A stretch of DNA of 64,000 bases from positions 3,915,001-3,979,000 of the forward strand of contig NZ_CP121648.1 in assembly GCF_029714205.1 (NCBI RefSeq). Reading direction: 5' to 3'. The notes beneath the pieces were generated by a model that was given only the letters and a program-made list of their open reading frames with translations, had not been told where the DNA came from and did no database searches. Positions within the stretch are counted from its first letter, which is position 1. The number at the start of each line of letters is the position of its first letter. Shown here piece by piece: positions 45,217 through 55,680 of this stretch. Origin of the DNA: Methylobacterium sp. CB376 (GTDB lineage Bacteria > Pseudomonadota > Alphaproteobacteria > Rhizobiales > Beijerinckiaceae). A program made the position numbers and the translations under genes.

Positions 45217-45585
45217 GGCGCCGCCCTCCCAAGATGCGGCCCGTGCCCGCACAAGCTCGCGCCCATGTCTCGCCGCCTCGCCGTCGCGTGATGACCGTCC
45301 GCAAGCTGACCGAATTCAGCGCGAACGCAACCGCATCAATCTACTTAACTCTAGGGAATATGGCGTGTTCGGTCATGACCTGTTGCGTCAAGATCACGCG
45401 GCCAGGATCGCGCGCCGAGGATCGCCCGCCCGATTCGGTGCGGACGCTTCGGGAGGCCCGAACCCGCGCCGCGGGCCCGCGATGCCGGCCCGCGCGGGGC
45501 GGGACGGCCCGCGCCCGGCGACGGGACGCGGAGATTGCGCCGCACGCGCTCTTGTGCTTTGGTCCAACCGTCCGAACAGGGCGAT
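45217..45585. other. Intergenic region upstream of the glycine riboswitch
   Basis: About 370 bp between a minus-strand gene and the gcv leader. An AT-rich patch near 45330-45380 is the likeliest promoter area. No gene is supported. Confidence 0.5.
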
Positions 45586-45776
45586 GCGGGAGAGCCCAGC
45601 CCGGCGCGATGCGCCGGGCATGGCGCCGACGGAGCAACCACCCCCGGAAACTCTCAGGCACAATCACCGCATCGTTGGACAATCTGGAGAGAGGCGCCGT
45701 CCGGCGTCCACCGAAGGAGAAACCTCGCACGCCCGTGCGGGGGAAGCTCTCAGGTACCCGCGACAGATGGGGGTGG
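45586..45776 (+). promoter_or_regulatory. Tandem glycine riboswitch
   Basis: Two aptamers in series, both with the family core. The first has GGGAGAG, then CGCCGACGGAGCAACCA and GGAAACTCTCAGGCA; a linker with ATCGTTGGACAATCTG follows; the second has GGAGAG, CACCGAAGGAGAAACC and GGAAGCTCTCAGGTA. The two GGAAA-CTCTCAGG strands pair back to GAGAG at the start of each aptamer. It ends about 50 bp before gcvT, so high glycine is expected to turn on glycine cleavage. The expression platform (terminator or Shine-Dalgarno control) was not resolved. Confidence 0.92.
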
Positions 45777-45825
45777 CCGCGACGCGTCAGCGCCGTCGGT
45801 CCCGTATGTCGCGGAGGATCCTGAG

Positions 45826-46968
45826 ATGTCAGCGCAGCCCGCCGAGTCGGTTGCCCTCGAAACCACGCCCCTGCACGACCTGCACCAGCGCCTCGGCGCG
45901 CGCATGGTCCCGTTCGCGGGCTATTCCATGCCGCTGCATTATCCGCCGGGCCAGCTCAAGGAGCACCTGCACACCCGCGCGGCCGCCGGCCTGTTCGACG
46001 TCTCCCACATGGGGCAGATCCTGCTGCGGGGCGAGGATCCGGCCGCGATCGCCCGCGCCCTCGAGGGCCTGATCCCGGCCGACCTCGTCGGGCTCAAGGT
46101 CGGGCGCCAGCGCTACGGGCTCCTCACCGACGCCGCGGGCGGCATCCTCGACGACCTCATGGTGGCGCGCTTCGAGGATCATGTCGTCGTCGTCGTCAAC
46201 GCGGCGAACAAGAAGGCCGACGCCGCCCACCTGCGGGCGCATCTCCCGGCCGCGATCACCGTCGAGGAGCGGCCCGACGCGCTCCTCGCCCTGCAGGGGC
46301 CGGCCGCGGAGGCGGCCCTGGCGGCGCTCGCGCCCGAGGTCGCGGCGATGCGCTTCCTCGACGTTCGGGCGGTCACCCTGCTGGGCGCGCCCGGCTTCGT
46401 CGCCCGCTCCGGCTATACCGGCGAGGACGGGTTCGAGATCTCGGTGCCGGCCGCGGTCGCCGCGCCCCTGGCGGAGGCGCTTCTGGCGCAGCCCGGCGTG
46501 CAGCCGGTCGGGCTCGGCGCCCGCGACACCCTGCGGCTCGAGGCGGGCCTGTGCCTGCACGGGGCCGATATCGGCCCGGACACCAGCCCGGTCGAGGCGG
46601 GCCTGACCTTCGCGATCCCCAAGGTCCGCCGCCGCGGCGGCGCCCGGGAGGGCGGCTTTCCCGGCGCGGCGCGCATCCTGCACGAGTTCGAGGCCGGCCC
46701 GGCCCGGCGGCGCGTCGGGCTGCGGCCCGAGGGCCGCGCCCCGGTCCGCGCCGGCGCGCCCCTCCTGGCGGAGGCGGGCGGCGCGCCGCTCGGCCGCGTC
46801 ACCTCGGGCAGTTTCGGCCCGAGCCTCGGCGGGCCGGTGGCCATGGGCTACGTCGCCGCCTCGCACGCGGCGGACGGCACCCGGATCGTGGCGGAGGTCC
46901 GCGGCCAGGCCCTGCCCCTCGCCGTGACCCCCCTTCCCTTCCTCGCCGCGACCTTCAAGCGGGACTGA
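45826..46968 (+). CDS. gcvT: Glycine cleavage system T protein (aminomethyltransferase)
   Basis: A 380-residue GcvT starting [20 protein letters not shown] after a GGAGG site. Typical sequence: [54 protein letters not shown] with the catalytic aspartate region, and the late [20 protein letters not shown] block. It transfers the methylene group from the aminomethyl-lipoyl H protein to tetrahydrofolate, releasing ammonia. First gene of gcvTHP, controlled by the glycine riboswitch directly upstream. In methylotrophs this links glycine with the C1-folate pool. Confidence 0.95.
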
Positions 46969-46982
46969 CCGGAGCGACACCG

Positions 46983-47345
46983 ATGCTGCGTTTCACCGAA
47001 GACCACGAGTGGCTGAGGCTCGAAGGCGACGTCGCCACGGTCGGGATCACCCGGCACGCGGCCGAGCAGCTCGGCGACCTCGTCTTCGTCGACCTGCCGA
47101 AGGTCGGGACCACCCTGAGCAAGGGCGCGGCGGCGGCCGTGGTCGAGTCGGTCAAGGCCGCCTCCGACGTCTACGCGCCCCTCGACGGCGAGGTGACGGA
47201 GGCGAACGACGCGGTCGTCGCCGCCCCGGAGACCGTGAACCAGGATCCGGAGGGCGCGGGCTGGCTCTACCGGATGCGGCTCGCCGACCCGTCCAGCCTG
47301 GACGCCCTGATGGACGAGGCGGCCTACGCCGCGCTCCCGAAATAG
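46983..47345 (+). CDS. gcvH: Glycine cleavage system H protein
   Basis: A 120-residue lipoyl carrier. The lipoylation lysine is in [14 protein letters not shown] and the flanking barrel residues [20 protein letters not shown] are typical. It shuttles the aminomethyl group between GcvP, GcvT and the lipoamide dehydrogenase. It follows gcvT by 14 bp and precedes gcvP by 19 bp. Confidence 0.96.
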
Positions 47346-47364
47346 GAATCGAGGAGCCGCGACC

Positions 47365-50205
47365 ATGGCCGCCTACGACCCCTACGACTTCGCCAACCGC
47401 CGCCACATCGGCCCGACGCTCGGCGAGATGGCCGAGATGCTGGCCCGCGTCGGCGCGCCGAGCCTGGAGGCGCTGATCGACGAGACGCTGCCGGACGACA
47501 TCCGCCAGAGCGAGCCGATCGAGTTCGGCCGGCCGCTCACCGAGCGCCGCGCCATGGAGCGGATGCGCGCGGTCGCCGACAAGAACCGGCTGCTCGTCTC
47601 GCTGATCGGCCAGGGCTACCACGGCACCACGATGCCGCCCGCGATCCAGCGCAACATCTTCGAGAACCCGGCCTGGTACACGGCCTACTCGCCCTACCAG
47701 CCGGAGATCAGCCAGGGCCGCCTGGAGGCGCTGCTGAACTTCCAGACCATGGTCTGCGACCTCACCGCCCTCGACATCGCCAACGCCTCGCTCCTCGACG
47801 AGGCGACCGCGGCCGCGGAGGCGATGGGCATGGCCCAGCGGGTCGCCACCGCCAAGGCCGACGCCTTCTTCGTCGACCGGGATTGCCTGCCCCAGACCAT
47901 CGCGGTGCTGCGCACCCGGGCGGCGCCCCTCGGCTGGCGCATCGTCGTGGGCGACCCCTTCCGCGACCTCGATCCGCGCGCGGTGTTCGGCGCGCTGTTC
48001 CAGTATCCGGGCGTGAACGGCGCCGTCCACGACTTCGCCGGCCCGATCGCCGCCCTGCACGCGGCCGGGGCCATCGCGGTGGTGGCGGCCGACCCCCTGG
48101 CGCTGACGCTCCTGCGGGCGCCGGGCGAGATGGGCGCCGACATCGCCGTCGGCTCGATGCAGCGCTACGGCGTGCCGATGGGCTACGGGGGCCCGCACGC
48201 CGCCTACATGGCGACCCGCGACGCCTACAAGCGGGCGCTGCCGGGCCGCATCGTCGGCGTCTCGGTCGATGCGCGCGGGCGGCGCGCCTACCGCCTCGCC
48301 CTCCAGACCCGCGAGCAGCACATCCGCCGCGAGAAGGCGACCTCGAACATCTGCACCAGCCAGGTGCTGCTCGCCGTCGTCGCCTCGATGTACGCGGTCT
48401 ATCACGGGCCCGAGGGACTGAAGGCGATCGCCCAGCGCGTCCACCGCGACGCGGTGCGCCTCGCGGACGGGCTCGCGCGCCTCGGCTTCACGGTCGAGCC
48501 GGAGACGTTCTTCGACACCGTGACGGTGGCGGTCGGCCCCTTCCAGGGCATGATCCTGCGCAGCGCCGTCGAGAACGGGGTCAACCTGCGCCGGATCGGC
48601 GAGGACCGCATCGGCATCACGGTCGACGAGCGCACGCGGCCGGACATTATCCAGGCGGTGTGGCGCGCCTTCGGCGGCACGGACCTCGTCTACGACGAGG
48701 CCTGGCCCGCCCCGCGCCTGCCCGCCGGGCTCCTGCGGACCTCGCCCTACCTCACCCACCCGATCTTCCACATGAACCGGGCCGAGAGCGAGATGACGCG
48801 CTACATGCGCCGCCTCGCCGACCGCGATCTGGCGCTCGACCGCACCATGATCCCGCTCGGCTCCTGCACGATGAAGCTCAACGCCACGGCCGAGATGCTG
48901 CCGATCTCCTGGCCGGAATTCGCCGAGATCCACCCCTTCGCGCCCGCCGACCAAGCCCGGGGCTATGCCGAGCTGATCGAGGATCTCTCGGCCAAGCTCT
49001 GCGCCGTCACCGGCTACGACGCGATCTCGATGCAGCCGAATTCGGGCGCGCAGGGCGAGTATGCGGGGCTCCTCGCCATCCGCGGCTACCACCTCGCCCG
49101 CGGCGAGGGCCACCGCACGGTCTGCCTGATCCCCTCCTCGGCCCACGGCACCAACCCGGCCTCGGCGCAGATGTGCGGGATGAGCGTGGTCGTGGTCGCG
49201 GCCGACCCGCAGGGCAACATCGACGTGGACGATTTCCGCCGCAAGGCGGCCGAGCATGCCGACCGGCTCGCCGCCTGCATGATCACCTATCCGTCGACCC
49301 ACGGGGTGTTCGAGGCCCGGGTGCGGGAGATCTGCGACATCGTCCACGCCCATGGCGGCCAGGTCTACCTCGACGGCGCCAACCTCAACGCCCTCGTGGG
49401 GCTCGCCCGGCCGGGGGACATCGGGGCGGATGTGAGCCACCTCAACCTGCACAAGACGTTCTGCATCCCGCACGGCGGCGGCGGCCCCGGCATGGGCCCG
49501 ATCGGCGTCAAGGCGCACCTGATCCCCTACCTCCCGTCCGATCCGCGCAGCGGCGAGGCGGGCGCGGTCTCGGCGGCGCCCTTCGGCTCGGCCTCGATCC
49601 TGCCGATCTCCTGGAGCTACTGCCTGATGATGGGCGGGCGCGGGCTCACCCAGGCGACGCGGGTGGCGATCCTCAACGCCAACTACATCGCCAAGCGGCT
49701 CGAAGGCGCCTACGCCATCGTGTACGCGGGCGCGAACGGCCGCGTGGCCCACGAGTGCATCGTGGACATCCGCCCCTTCCAGAAGAGCGCCGGGATCACC
49801 GTCGAGGACGTCGCCAAGCGCCTGATCGATTGCGGCTTCCACCCGCCGACGATGAGCTGGCCGGTGGCCGGCACGCTGATGATCGAGCCGACCGAATCCG
49901 AGACCAAGGCCGAGATCGACCGCTTCTGCGACGCGATGCTGTCGATCCGGGAGGAGATCCGGGCGATCGAGGAGGGCCGGGCCGACCGGGCGAACAACCC
50001 GCTGAAGCAGGCCCCCCACACCGTGCAGGACCTGATCGGCCCCTGGGAGCGGCCCTATTCCCGGGAGGCGGCCTGCTTCCCGGCCGGCTCCCTCGGCATG
50101 GACAAGTACTGGCCGCCGGTCAACCGCGTCGACAACGCCTACGGCGACCGCCACCTCGTGTGCAGCTGCCCGCCGGTGGAGTCCTACGCGGAGGCGGCCG
50201 AGTAG
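47365..50205 (+). CDS. gcvP: Glycine dehydrogenase (decarboxylating), P protein
   Basis: A 946-residue single-chain P protein, the standard bacterial homodimer form. The PLP lysine is in [18 protein letters not shown] near residue 695, and the usual N-terminal [10 protein letters not shown] and the central SYYSLGS-equivalent [12 protein letters not shown] are present. It decarboxylates glycine and loads the aminomethyl group on GcvH. Last gene of the operon. The reverse strand carries a 1019-codon open frame that is an artefact of GC-rich codon use. Confidence 0.96.
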   Translation: MAAYDPYDFANRRHIGPTLGEMAEMLARVGAPSLEALIDETLPDDIRQSEPIEFGRPLTERRAMERMRAVADKNRLLVSLIGQGYHGTTMPPAIQRNIFENPAWYTAYSPYQPEISQGRLEALLNFQTMVCDLTALDIANASLLDEATAAAEAMGMAQRVATAKADAFFVDRDCLPQTIAVLRTRAAPLGWRIVVGDPFRDLDPRAVFGALFQYPGVNGAVHDFAGPIAALHAAGAIAVVAADPLALTLLRAPGEMGADIAVGSMQRYGVPMGYGGPHAAYMATRDAYKRALPGRIVGVSVDARGRRAYRLALQTREQHIRREKATSNICTSQVLLAVVASMYAVYHGPEGLKAIAQRVHRDAVRLADGLARLGFTVEPETFFDTVTVAVGPFQGMILRSAVENGVNLRRIGEDRIGITVDERTRPDIIQAVWRAFGGTDLVYDEAWPAPRLPAGLLRTSPYLTHPIFHMNRAESEMTRYMRRLADRDLALDRTMIPLGSCTMKLNATAEMLPISWPEFAEIHPFAPADQARGYAELIEDLSAKLCAVTGYDAISMQPNSGAQGEYAGLLAIRGYHLARGEGHRTVCLIPSSAHGTNPASAQMCGMSVVVVAADPQGNIDVDDFRRKAAEHADRLAACMITYPSTHGVFEARVREICDIVHAHGGQVYLDGANLNALVGLARPGDIGADVSHLNLHKTFCIPHGGGGPGMGPIGVKAHLIPYLPSDPRSGEAGAVSAAPFGSASILPISWSYCLMMGGRGLTQATRVAILNANYIAKRLEGAYAIVYAGANGRVAHECIVDIRPFQKSAGITVEDVAKRLIDCGFHPPTMSWPVAGTLMIEPTESETKAEIDRFCDAMLSIREEIRAIEEGRADRANNPLKQAPHTVQDLIGPWERPYSREAACFPAGSLGMDKYWPPVNRVDNAYGDRHLVCSCPPVESYAEAAE

Positions 50206-50246
50206 GCGCATCCGGGGGGCCTGCGGGGGCCCCCGGCCTCATGCGC

Positions 50247-50345
50247 GATCCGGTTGATTGCTTCGCAATGCGGATGTCGGCTTCGCTCAGGCGCCGCGCG
50301 GGCTCGTGATCCGGGATCCGCTTCGATCAAGCGGATCCCGGATCA
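50247..50345. repeat. Dispersed palindromic intergenic repeat, copy 4
   Basis: One module (GATCCGGTTGATTGCTTC, GCAATGCGGATGTCGGC, TTCGCTCAGGCGCCGCGCGG) and then the palindrome with arms TGATCCGGGATCCGCTT and AAGCGGATCCCGGATCA. The last three bases of the palindrome are the complement of the nifA stop codon. It lies between the converging gcvP and nifA genes and can form a terminator-like hairpin for both. Confidence 0.9.
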
Positions 50346-52223
50346 GATCCGCTTGATGTCGATGCCGTGCTTGCGCAGGGCGTAGCCGATCTGGCGGGGC
50401 GTGATCTTGAGGAGGCGGGCGGCCTTGGCCTGCACCCAGCCGGCGCGCTCCATCGCCTGCAGCAGCTGCTCCCGCTCGGTCGGGCGCGGCCGCACGACCG
50501 GGCAGGTCTCCGCGCCCGGGCAGGCGGCGGGCGGCTCGCCCTCGGCCGCCGGGGGCGACGCGTCCGGGCTCATCGGCACCGGGATCGCGGCCGCCGGAGC
50601 GGCGACCAGGGCCGCGCCCGCGGGCTTCTGCGTGCTGCCCTTCCAGAGCACCGCCGAGAGGCACTGCCCGCTCACGCAGGCGAAGTCCCGCGCGGTGATC
50701 ACCTCGCCGGCCGCCAACGTGGCCGTGCGCCGGACGCAATTCTCAAGTTCGCGCACGTTGCCGGGAAAGTAGCACTTCTGCAGCACGTCGAGCGCGGTCT
50801 GCGCGAAGGCGAGCTTCGACTTGTTCTCGGCATTGTAGCGGGAGAGGAAGGCCCTCGCGAGGTCCGGGATGTCGCCCTGGCGCTCGCGCAGGGGCGGCAG
50901 CAGCAGCGACACCACGTTGATGCGATAGTAGAGGTCGGCGCGGAAATCGCCCTTGGCGACCGCCTCCTCCAGGTTGCGGTTGGTCGCGAAGACCAGCCGC
51001 ACGTCGACGCGCAGGGTGCGGTTGCCGCCCACGCGCTCGAACTCCCCCTCCTGCAGGACGCGCAGCAGCTTGGCCTGGAAGGTGGCGCTCACCTCGCCGA
51101 TCTCGTCGAGGAAGAGCGTCCCGCCATGGGCGAGTTCGAACCGGCCCTGGCGCGTCCCGACCGCGCCCGTGAAGGCCCCCTTCTCGTGGCCGAACAGCTC
51201 GGATTCGAGCACGCTCTCGGCGAGCGCCGCGCAGTTCACCCGCACGAAGGGCTTGCCCTTGCGGGGCGAGAGGTCGTGGATGGCGCGCGCGAAGAGTTCC
51301 TTGCCGGTGCCGCTCTCGCCGCGCAGCAGGACCGTGGTGTTGGAGCGCGCCGCGACCTCCGTCATCGCGACGAGGCGCTTCACCTTCTGGCTCTCGCCGA
51401 TGATGCCGACCGACGAGGAGGTCGCGCTCGATTCGGCGAGCGCCTTCTCCAGCCGGTGGGTCTTGGCGATGAGCTGGTCGCGGTCCTGCGCCACCGTGTT
51501 GTGCAGCCGGACCGCTTGGCCGACGAGGTTGGCCACCATGGTGAGGAAGCGCGTGTCCTCGTCGAAGCGGAAGCGCGCGCTGCCGTCCCAGATCCGGTCG
51601 ATCGAGAGCGTGCCGAGGACGCGCGAATCCGCCTTGATCGGCACGCCGATGAACGAGACCGTGGCCTTGCCGGCATCCTCGAACAGGTCGAGATGGCCCG
51701 CGAAGAGCGGGTCGGCGGCGACGTCCTGCACCACCAGCGGGGTCGCGGTGGCGACGATCTGGTCGATCGCCTTCTGGGGCACCCGCGCCCGGATGTGGTG
51801 GGCGACCTGCGGCGTCCAGCCGGTGCTGGAGACGATGTCCGGCCCGCCCTCCCGGTCGAGGATGACGATCATGCCGTGATGCATGCTCAGCATCGAGGAC
51901 AGGATGTTGACCACGTTGGCGAGGGTGACTTCGAGGCGCCGCGCCGCGGTCAGCACCTTGGAGATCTCGTAGATGCCGATCAGCGCCACCTCGGGCGAGG
52001 TGCCCCGCGCGGCCGGGCGGGGCGCCGGGGACGGGCTCGCGGCGGGGCTCGGCGCGGGGGATGGGGGCGGGCTCGGCGGGGCGGCCCGCGCTCTCGGCGC
52101 CTGCGGCGCGGGCCGCGGCGGTTGCGGCTGGCTTTGCGCGAGCCGCGCCGGGACGACGCGCTCCACCATCGCGTAGGCCGCGTCGATCCGGGTGGGGAGG
52201 AAATCCGAGTCGTACCGCTCCAT
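50343..52223 (-). CDS. nifA: Nif-specific sigma-54 activator NifA
   Basis: A 626-residue enhancer-binding protein. Order: a short N-terminal block ([19 protein letters not shown]), a proline-rich linker, a GAF domain (about 75-240), an AAA+ domain with Walker A GESGTGKE and the sigma-54 loop [17 protein letters not shown], then the oxygen-sensing cysteine linker ([14 protein letters not shown], and later CPGAETC) characteristic of rhizobial NifA, and a Fis-type HTH ([19 protein letters not shown]). The ATG follows a GGAG site; the frame is open 127 codons further but that leader is low-complexity. The protein activates nif genes at TGT-N10-ACA sites such as those at 53732, 53773 and 56307. 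It is downstream of, and on the same strand as, ahpCD. Confidence 0.95.
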   Translation of the reverse strand: MERYDSDFLPTRIDAAYAMVERVVPARLAQSQPQPPRPAPQAPRARAAPPSPPPSPAPSPAASPSPAPRPAARGTSPEVALIGIYEISKVLTAARRLEVTLANVVNILSSMLSMHHGMIVILDREGGPDIVSSTGWTPQVAHHIRARVPQKAIDQIVATATPLVVQDVAADPLFAGHLDLFEDAGKATVSFIGVPIKADSRVLGTLSIDRIWDGSARFRFDEDTRFLTMVANLVGQAVRLHNTVAQDRDQLIAKTHRLEKALAESSATSSSVGIIGESQKVKRLVAMTEVAARSNTTVLLRGESGTGKELFARAIHDLSPRKGKPFVRVNCAALAESVLESELFGHEKGAFTGAVGTRQGRFELAHGGTLFLDEIGEVSATFQAKLLRVLQEGEFERVGGNRTLRVDVRLVFATNRNLEEAVAKGDFRADLYYRINVVSLLLPPLRERQGDIPDLARAFLSRYNAENKSKLAFAQTALDVLQKCYFPGNVRELENCVRRTATLAAGEVITARDFACVSGQCLSAVLWKGSTQKPAGAALVAAPAAAIPVPMSPDASPPAAEGEPPAACPGAETCPVVRPRPTEREQLLQAMERAGWVQAKAARLLKITPRQIGYALRKHGIDIKRI

Positions 52224-52512
52224 CGTGGTGCGCTCCTGGGACAGACCCGCCCGCCGGCAGCGCCCCGCCGAGGCGGCGCCGGTGGTGGTCGGATTGTGGA
52301 TTGATCCGCGGCCGTCCGGCCCGGCTTGGCGCGGGGGCGATGCCCCCGGCGAGGGCGGAGGGCTCGTCTCCCCTGACGCGAGCGGCTCCGGGCCGTGATG
52401 GGAGCATTGCGCCGGCGCCCCGTCCTTGATCTGGCGCAAACCGAGCGGAGCCGCCCGCGCCGCGCCGGCACGGCGCCGGCGGCCATGCCGGCGGCCATGT
52501 CGGCGACGCGGC

Positions 52513-53043
52513 TCAGGCGGCGGCGCGGACGCTCTCCAGGGCGACCGCCAGCGAGGCGACGACCGCGGCGACGCGCACGGCGGCCTGGATCGCCTCCTCG
52601 CCAACCCCCGCCTCGCGCAGCACCTGCTCGTGCGCGTCGATGCAGCGCCCGCAGCCGTTGATCGCCGAGACCGCCAGCGACCACAGCTCGAAATCCGCCC
52701 GCGCGACGCCCGGATTGCCGATGCTGCTCATGCGCAGCTTCGCCGGCCGCGTCGCGTAGGCCGGGTTCGAGGCGAGGTGGGTGAAGCGGTAGTAGACGTT
52801 GTTCATCGCCATCACGGTGGCGGCGGCCTTGGCGGCCGCGAGCGCCGCCGGGGAGAGGCGCGGCGCCGCCTCCGCCTCCAGGGCGCGGGCCAGGTCCGGG
52901 TTGCGGCTCGCGAGCCCGCAGGCGACGAGGAGCCCGTCGCGCTGCTGGGCCGTCAGCGTCTCCTCGCGGCCGAGGCTGGAGAAGTTGAGCCGCACGTCCT
53001 TGGCGTAGGGCGGGAGGCTCTGGAGCAGGGCGTCGAGGGTCAT
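52513..53043 (-). CDS. ahpD: Alkyl hydroperoxide reductase AhpD
   Basis: A 176-residue AhpD with the proton-relay and thiol motif [21 protein letters not shown] (read in parts; C-x-x-C plus His), and the typical helix FRFTHLA-like segment [13 protein letters not shown]. AhpD acts as a thioredoxin-like disulfide reductase for AhpC. It follows ahpC by 11 bp. A 289-bp gap separates it from nifA on the same strand. Peroxide defence next to nif genes is in keeping with the respiratory demands of nitrogen fixation. Confidence 0.92.
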   Translation of the reverse strand: MTLDALLQSLPPYAKDVRLNFSSLGREETLTAQQRDGLLVACGLASRNPDLARALEAEAAPRLSPAALAAAKAAATVMAMNNVYYRFTHLASNPAYATRPAKLRMSSIGNPGVARADFELWSLAVSAINGCGRCIDAHEQVLREAGVGEEAIQAAVRVAAVVASLAVALESVRAAA

Positions 53044-53054
53044 CGCCGCCTCCC

Positions 53055-53609
53055 TCAGGCGGCTTTGAGGACGCCGCCGCCGACCTCGCGGTTGCAGGGG
53101 CAGAGCTCGTCGGTCTGCAGCGCGTCGAGCACGCGCAACGTGTCCTTGGGCGCGCGCCCGACATTGAGGTTGGTCGCGTAGACGTGCTGGATCACGTTGG
53201 CGGGGTCGACCACGACGGTGACGCGATAGGCCACGCCCTCGGGCGAGCGCACGCCGAGCCCGTCGATCAGGCTGCCCTTCGGATCCGCGAAGGACCAGAT
53301 CGGCAGCCGGTCGAGATCCTTGTGGTCGCGCCGCCAGGCCAGCTTGACGTGCTCGTTGTCGCTCGATCCGCCCAGCACCACCGCGTCGCGGTCCTCGAAG
53401 TCCGGCGCCAGCTTGGCGAATTCGGCGATCTCGGTCGGGCACACGAAGGTGAAATCCTTCGGGTAGAAGAAGATCACCTTCCACTTGCCCGGGAAGCTGT
53501 CCCGCGTGAGGGCCTCGAAGGCCGAGACCCCGTTCTCCTGGTGATGATTGAAGCCGGGCTTGACCCCGACGACCTCGAAGGCGGGAAGCGTGTCACCGAT
53601 GCCGAGCAT
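53055..53609 (-). CDS. ahpC: Alkyl hydroperoxide reductase AhpC (2-Cys peroxiredoxin)
   Basis: A 184-residue peroxiredoxin starting [19 protein letters not shown] after a GGAG site; the frame runs 33 codons further upstream but that leader is not family-like. The peroxidatic cysteine lies in [18 protein letters not shown] near residue 56 and the resolving cysteine in [11 protein letters not shown]. It reduces hydroperoxides and is recharged by AhpD. The spacer upstream contains two NifA sites, so NifA control of ahpCD is possible. Confidence 0.94.
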   Translation of the reverse strand: MLGIGDTLPAFEVVGVKPGFNHHQENGVSAFEALTRDSFPGKWKVIFFYPKDFTFVCPTEIAEFAKLAPDFEDRDAVVLGGSSDNEHVKLAWRRDHKDLDRLPIWSFADPKGSLIDGLGVRSPEGVAYRVTVVVDPANVIQHVYATNLNVGRAPKDTLRVLDALQTDELCPCNREVGGGVLKAA

Positions 53610-53731
53610 ATTCGCATCTCCGGGAGCGCTGTGAGGGGGAAACCGGTCCGGCCGGGGCCGAGGGCCTGCTTCAAGCCCCGTGCCAGGGGCGATCTCCTTG
53701 GAATTCAACGGATTCCATTCTGCGCCGGCCG

Positions 53732-53747
53732 TGTCGGGTTCCGGACA
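53732..53747. promoter_or_regulatory. NifA upstream activating sequence, site 1
   Basis: TGTCGGGTTCCGGACA fits the NifA consensus TGT-N10-ACA and shares its central bases with the site before nifH. It is about 120 bp before the sigma-54 promoter at 53867, the normal enhancer distance. Confidence 0.85.
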
Positions 53748-53772
53748 CGCGCGGGGCGCGGGGTCCGGTTCG

Positions 53773-53788
53773 TGTCGGATTCCCGACA
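53773..53788. promoter_or_regulatory. NifA upstream activating sequence, site 2
   Basis: TGTCGGATTCCCGACA is a perfect TGT-N10-ACA palindrome, 41 bp from site 1 (about four helical turns), so that two NifA dimers would lie on the same face of DNA. Confidence 0.88.
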
Positions 53789-53866
53789 GGGGCGCGCCGG
53801 GCGCCGGGGGCCCGAAATCCCCGCGCCCGCAGGGGGATTCGGGCCCGCGGCGGGTCCGGGCGGCGC

Positions 53867-53882
53867 TGGCACGGGCGTCGCA
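53867..53882 (+). promoter_or_regulatory. Sigma-54 promoter before the molybdenum-system genes
   Basis: TGGCACGGGCGTCGCA has the obligatory GG-N10-GC with a perfect TGGCAC -24 block; the -12 block TCGC deviates from TTGC by one base. It lies 50 bp before the downstream start and just beyond two NifA sites. Confidence 0.75.
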
Positions 53883-53932
53883 GTGGGGGCCGGGCGCCCG
53901 CGCGCGGCGCCGCCGCGAGCCCCGGAGGCCGG

Positions 53933-54820
53933 ATGCAGACCGTGAACAGCTTCGCGCCGGCCGGCCGGGCGCCGGTGGCGATCGTGCTCGGCACGAACGA
54001 CGTCGCCACCGCGGTGGCGCACGCGCTGCACGGCGCCGGCTACGGGGTCGTGCTCTCGCGCGACGCGGCCCACCCGGTGCTGCGCCGGCGCATGGCCTTC
54101 GACGAGGCGCTGGAGACCGGCCGGGTCGAGATCGAGGGCCTGGAGGCGGTGGCCGCCGACACGCTCGTGCAGATCATGATGGCCTTCCTCGACCGCCGCT
54201 TCGTCTGCGTCACCACCATGGAACTCGGCGACCTCGTCTGCCTCGGGCTGATCGACGTGCTGGTGGATGCGCGGATGCGCATGCGCCACCTCGCGGCCGA
54301 TATCCGGCCCTACGCGCGGCTCACCATCGGGCTCGGCCCGGGCTTCACCAGCGGCCGCACGGTCGACGCGGCGATCGAGACGGCGCCGGAGGCGGTGGGG
54401 ATCGTCCCGCCGGCCGGCTCGACCCTGGCGGCGCACGGGCGCTCGGCCCTGCTCGGCGGCGCCGGGCGGGAGCGCTTCGCCCGCGCGCCCCGGGACGGCC
54501 TCTGGCGGACGCGGGCCGAGATCGGCGCGGCGGTGCGCGCCGGCGAGAGCCTCGGCACCTGCGCGGGGATCGCCGTCGCGGCTCCCCTCTCCGGCCGGCT
54601 CCGGGGCCTCGTGCGGGACGCGACCGATCTGCGCGCCGGGACCAAGGTCGCCGAGGTGGATCCGCGCCCGGACGGCGAGGCGTCCTGGCTCGGTATCGCC
54701 GACCGGCCCCGGCGCATCGCGGCCGCGACCCTCGACGCGATCCGCACCCTCGACGACCTCTGCGCGTCCGGACAGGATCGTGCGGGGGCCCGGGGCGGGC
54801 CGCGCATCTGGCACAGCTGA
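53933..54820 (+). CDS. YqeB/EF2563-like selenium-dependent molybdenum hydroxylase system protein
   Basis: A 295-residue protein with a GGAGG ribosome site. It opens with a Rossmann-like segment, PVAIVLGTNDVATAVAHAL, and contains DALETGRVEIEGLEAV-like and RPYARLTIGLGPGFTSGRTV blocks typical of the EF2563/YqeB family, which in other bacteria accompanies molybdenum hydroxylase maturation. A YqeB homologue together with ModD after a NifA/sigma-54 promoter suggests a role in molybdenum delivery during nitrogen fixation. The biochemical reaction is not known for this family. Confidence 0.78.
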   Translation: MQTVNSFAPAGRAPVAIVLGTNDVATAVAHALHGAGYGVVLSRDAAHPVLRRRMAFDEALETGRVEIEGLEAVAADTLVQIMMAFLDRRFVCVTTMELGDLVCLGLIDVLVDARMRMRHLAADIRPYARLTIGLGPGFTSGRTVDAAIETAPEAVGIVPPAGSTLAAHGRSALLGGAGRERFARAPRDGLWRTRAEIGAAVRAGESLGTCAGIAVAAPLSGRLRGLVRDATDLRAGTKVAEVDPRPDGEASWLGIADRPRRIAAATLDAIRTLDDLCASGQDRAGARGGPRIWHS

Positions 54821-54840
54821 CGAATCCGGAGAGAGGGCGA

Positions 54841-55680
54841 TGAGCAGCCTGTGGTGGTCCGATGCCCTGATCGATCGCTGGCTCGCGGAGGACGTGCCCC
54901 ACGGCGACCTGACCACGCGCGCACTCGGCATCGGCGAGCGCCCGGCGCGGATGCGCTTCAGCCTGCGGGCGGCCGGGACGGTCTGCGGCACGGAGGCCGC
55001 CCTGGCGCTCGTGCGGCGGGCCGGCGGCGAGGGCGCGGTGCGGGCGGCCTCCGGCAGCCGCGTGCCGGCGGGCGGCGTCCTCCTCGACGCGACCGGCCCG
55101 GCGGGGGCGCTCCACGAGAGCTGGAAGGTGGCCCAGACCCTGATCGAGGCCCTGTCCGGGATCGCCACCGCCACGGCCGCGATCGTGGACGCGGCCCGGG
55201 CGGTGGCGCCCGCCATCGCCGTGGTGACGACGCGCAAGACCCTGCCGGGCGCCAAGGGGCCGATGATCGCGGCGATCCGGGCGGGCGGGGCCGAGCCGCA
55301 CCGGCTCGGCCTGTCCGAGACCCTGCTGGTCTTCCCCGAGCACCGCGCCTTCCTGCCCGACCCGGTCGCCGCGCTGACGGCCCTTCGCCGCGCCGCGCCC
55401 GAGAAGGCGATCGTGGTCGAGGTCACCGGCCTGGAGGAGGCGCGCGCGCTCCTGGCCGCGGGGCCCGACATCCTGCAATGCGAGAAGCTGCCGCCCGAGA
55501 CGGTCGCCGCCGTCAAGGCCCTCGCCCGGGCGGCGGGCGGCGTGACCCGGGTCGCGGCGGCGGGGGGCGTGACCGCCGCGAACGCCGCCGCCTACGCGGC
55601 AGCGGGCGCCGACATCCTGGTCACCTCCGCGCCCTACTGGGCGAAGCCGGCGGACGTGAAGGTCGCGATCGAGGCGGCCT
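54841..55680 (+). CDS. modD: ModD, NadC-like molybdenum-utilisation protein
   Basis: A 279-residue protein homologous to quinolinate phosphoribosyltransferase. Typical segments are DVPHGDLTTRALGI, SGIATATAAIVDAAR, VTTRKTLPGAKGPM (the phosphate-binding loop) and AIVVEVTGLEEARAL. ModD genes lie in molybdate transport clusters in several diazotrophs, but the reaction is not settled. It begins 20 bp after the YqeB-like gene, so both share the NifA-dependent promoter. The alternative, plain NadC, is less likely because there are no nadA/nadB neighbours. Confidence 0.85.

Larger units (their letters stand above)
53610..53932. other. Divergent ahpC / molybdenum-gene spacer
   Basis: 323 bp that hold two NifA-type sites and a sigma-54 promoter reading right (listed separately). 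Reading left, TGGCACGGGGCTTGA at 53685-53671 is a weaker -24/-12 match (GA replaces GC at -12) about 60-75 bp before the ahpC start. Confidence 0.7.

Noticed and set aside
47152..50211. 1019-codon minus-strand frame opposite gcvP
   Set aside because: Shadow frame from GC-rich codon use. The plus strand encodes a complete, motif-perfect GcvP.
52224..52604. N-terminal extension of nifA by 127 codons
   Set aside because: Low-complexity, Arg/Pro-rich leader unlike any NifA; the internal ATG has a GGAG site and normal NifA length.
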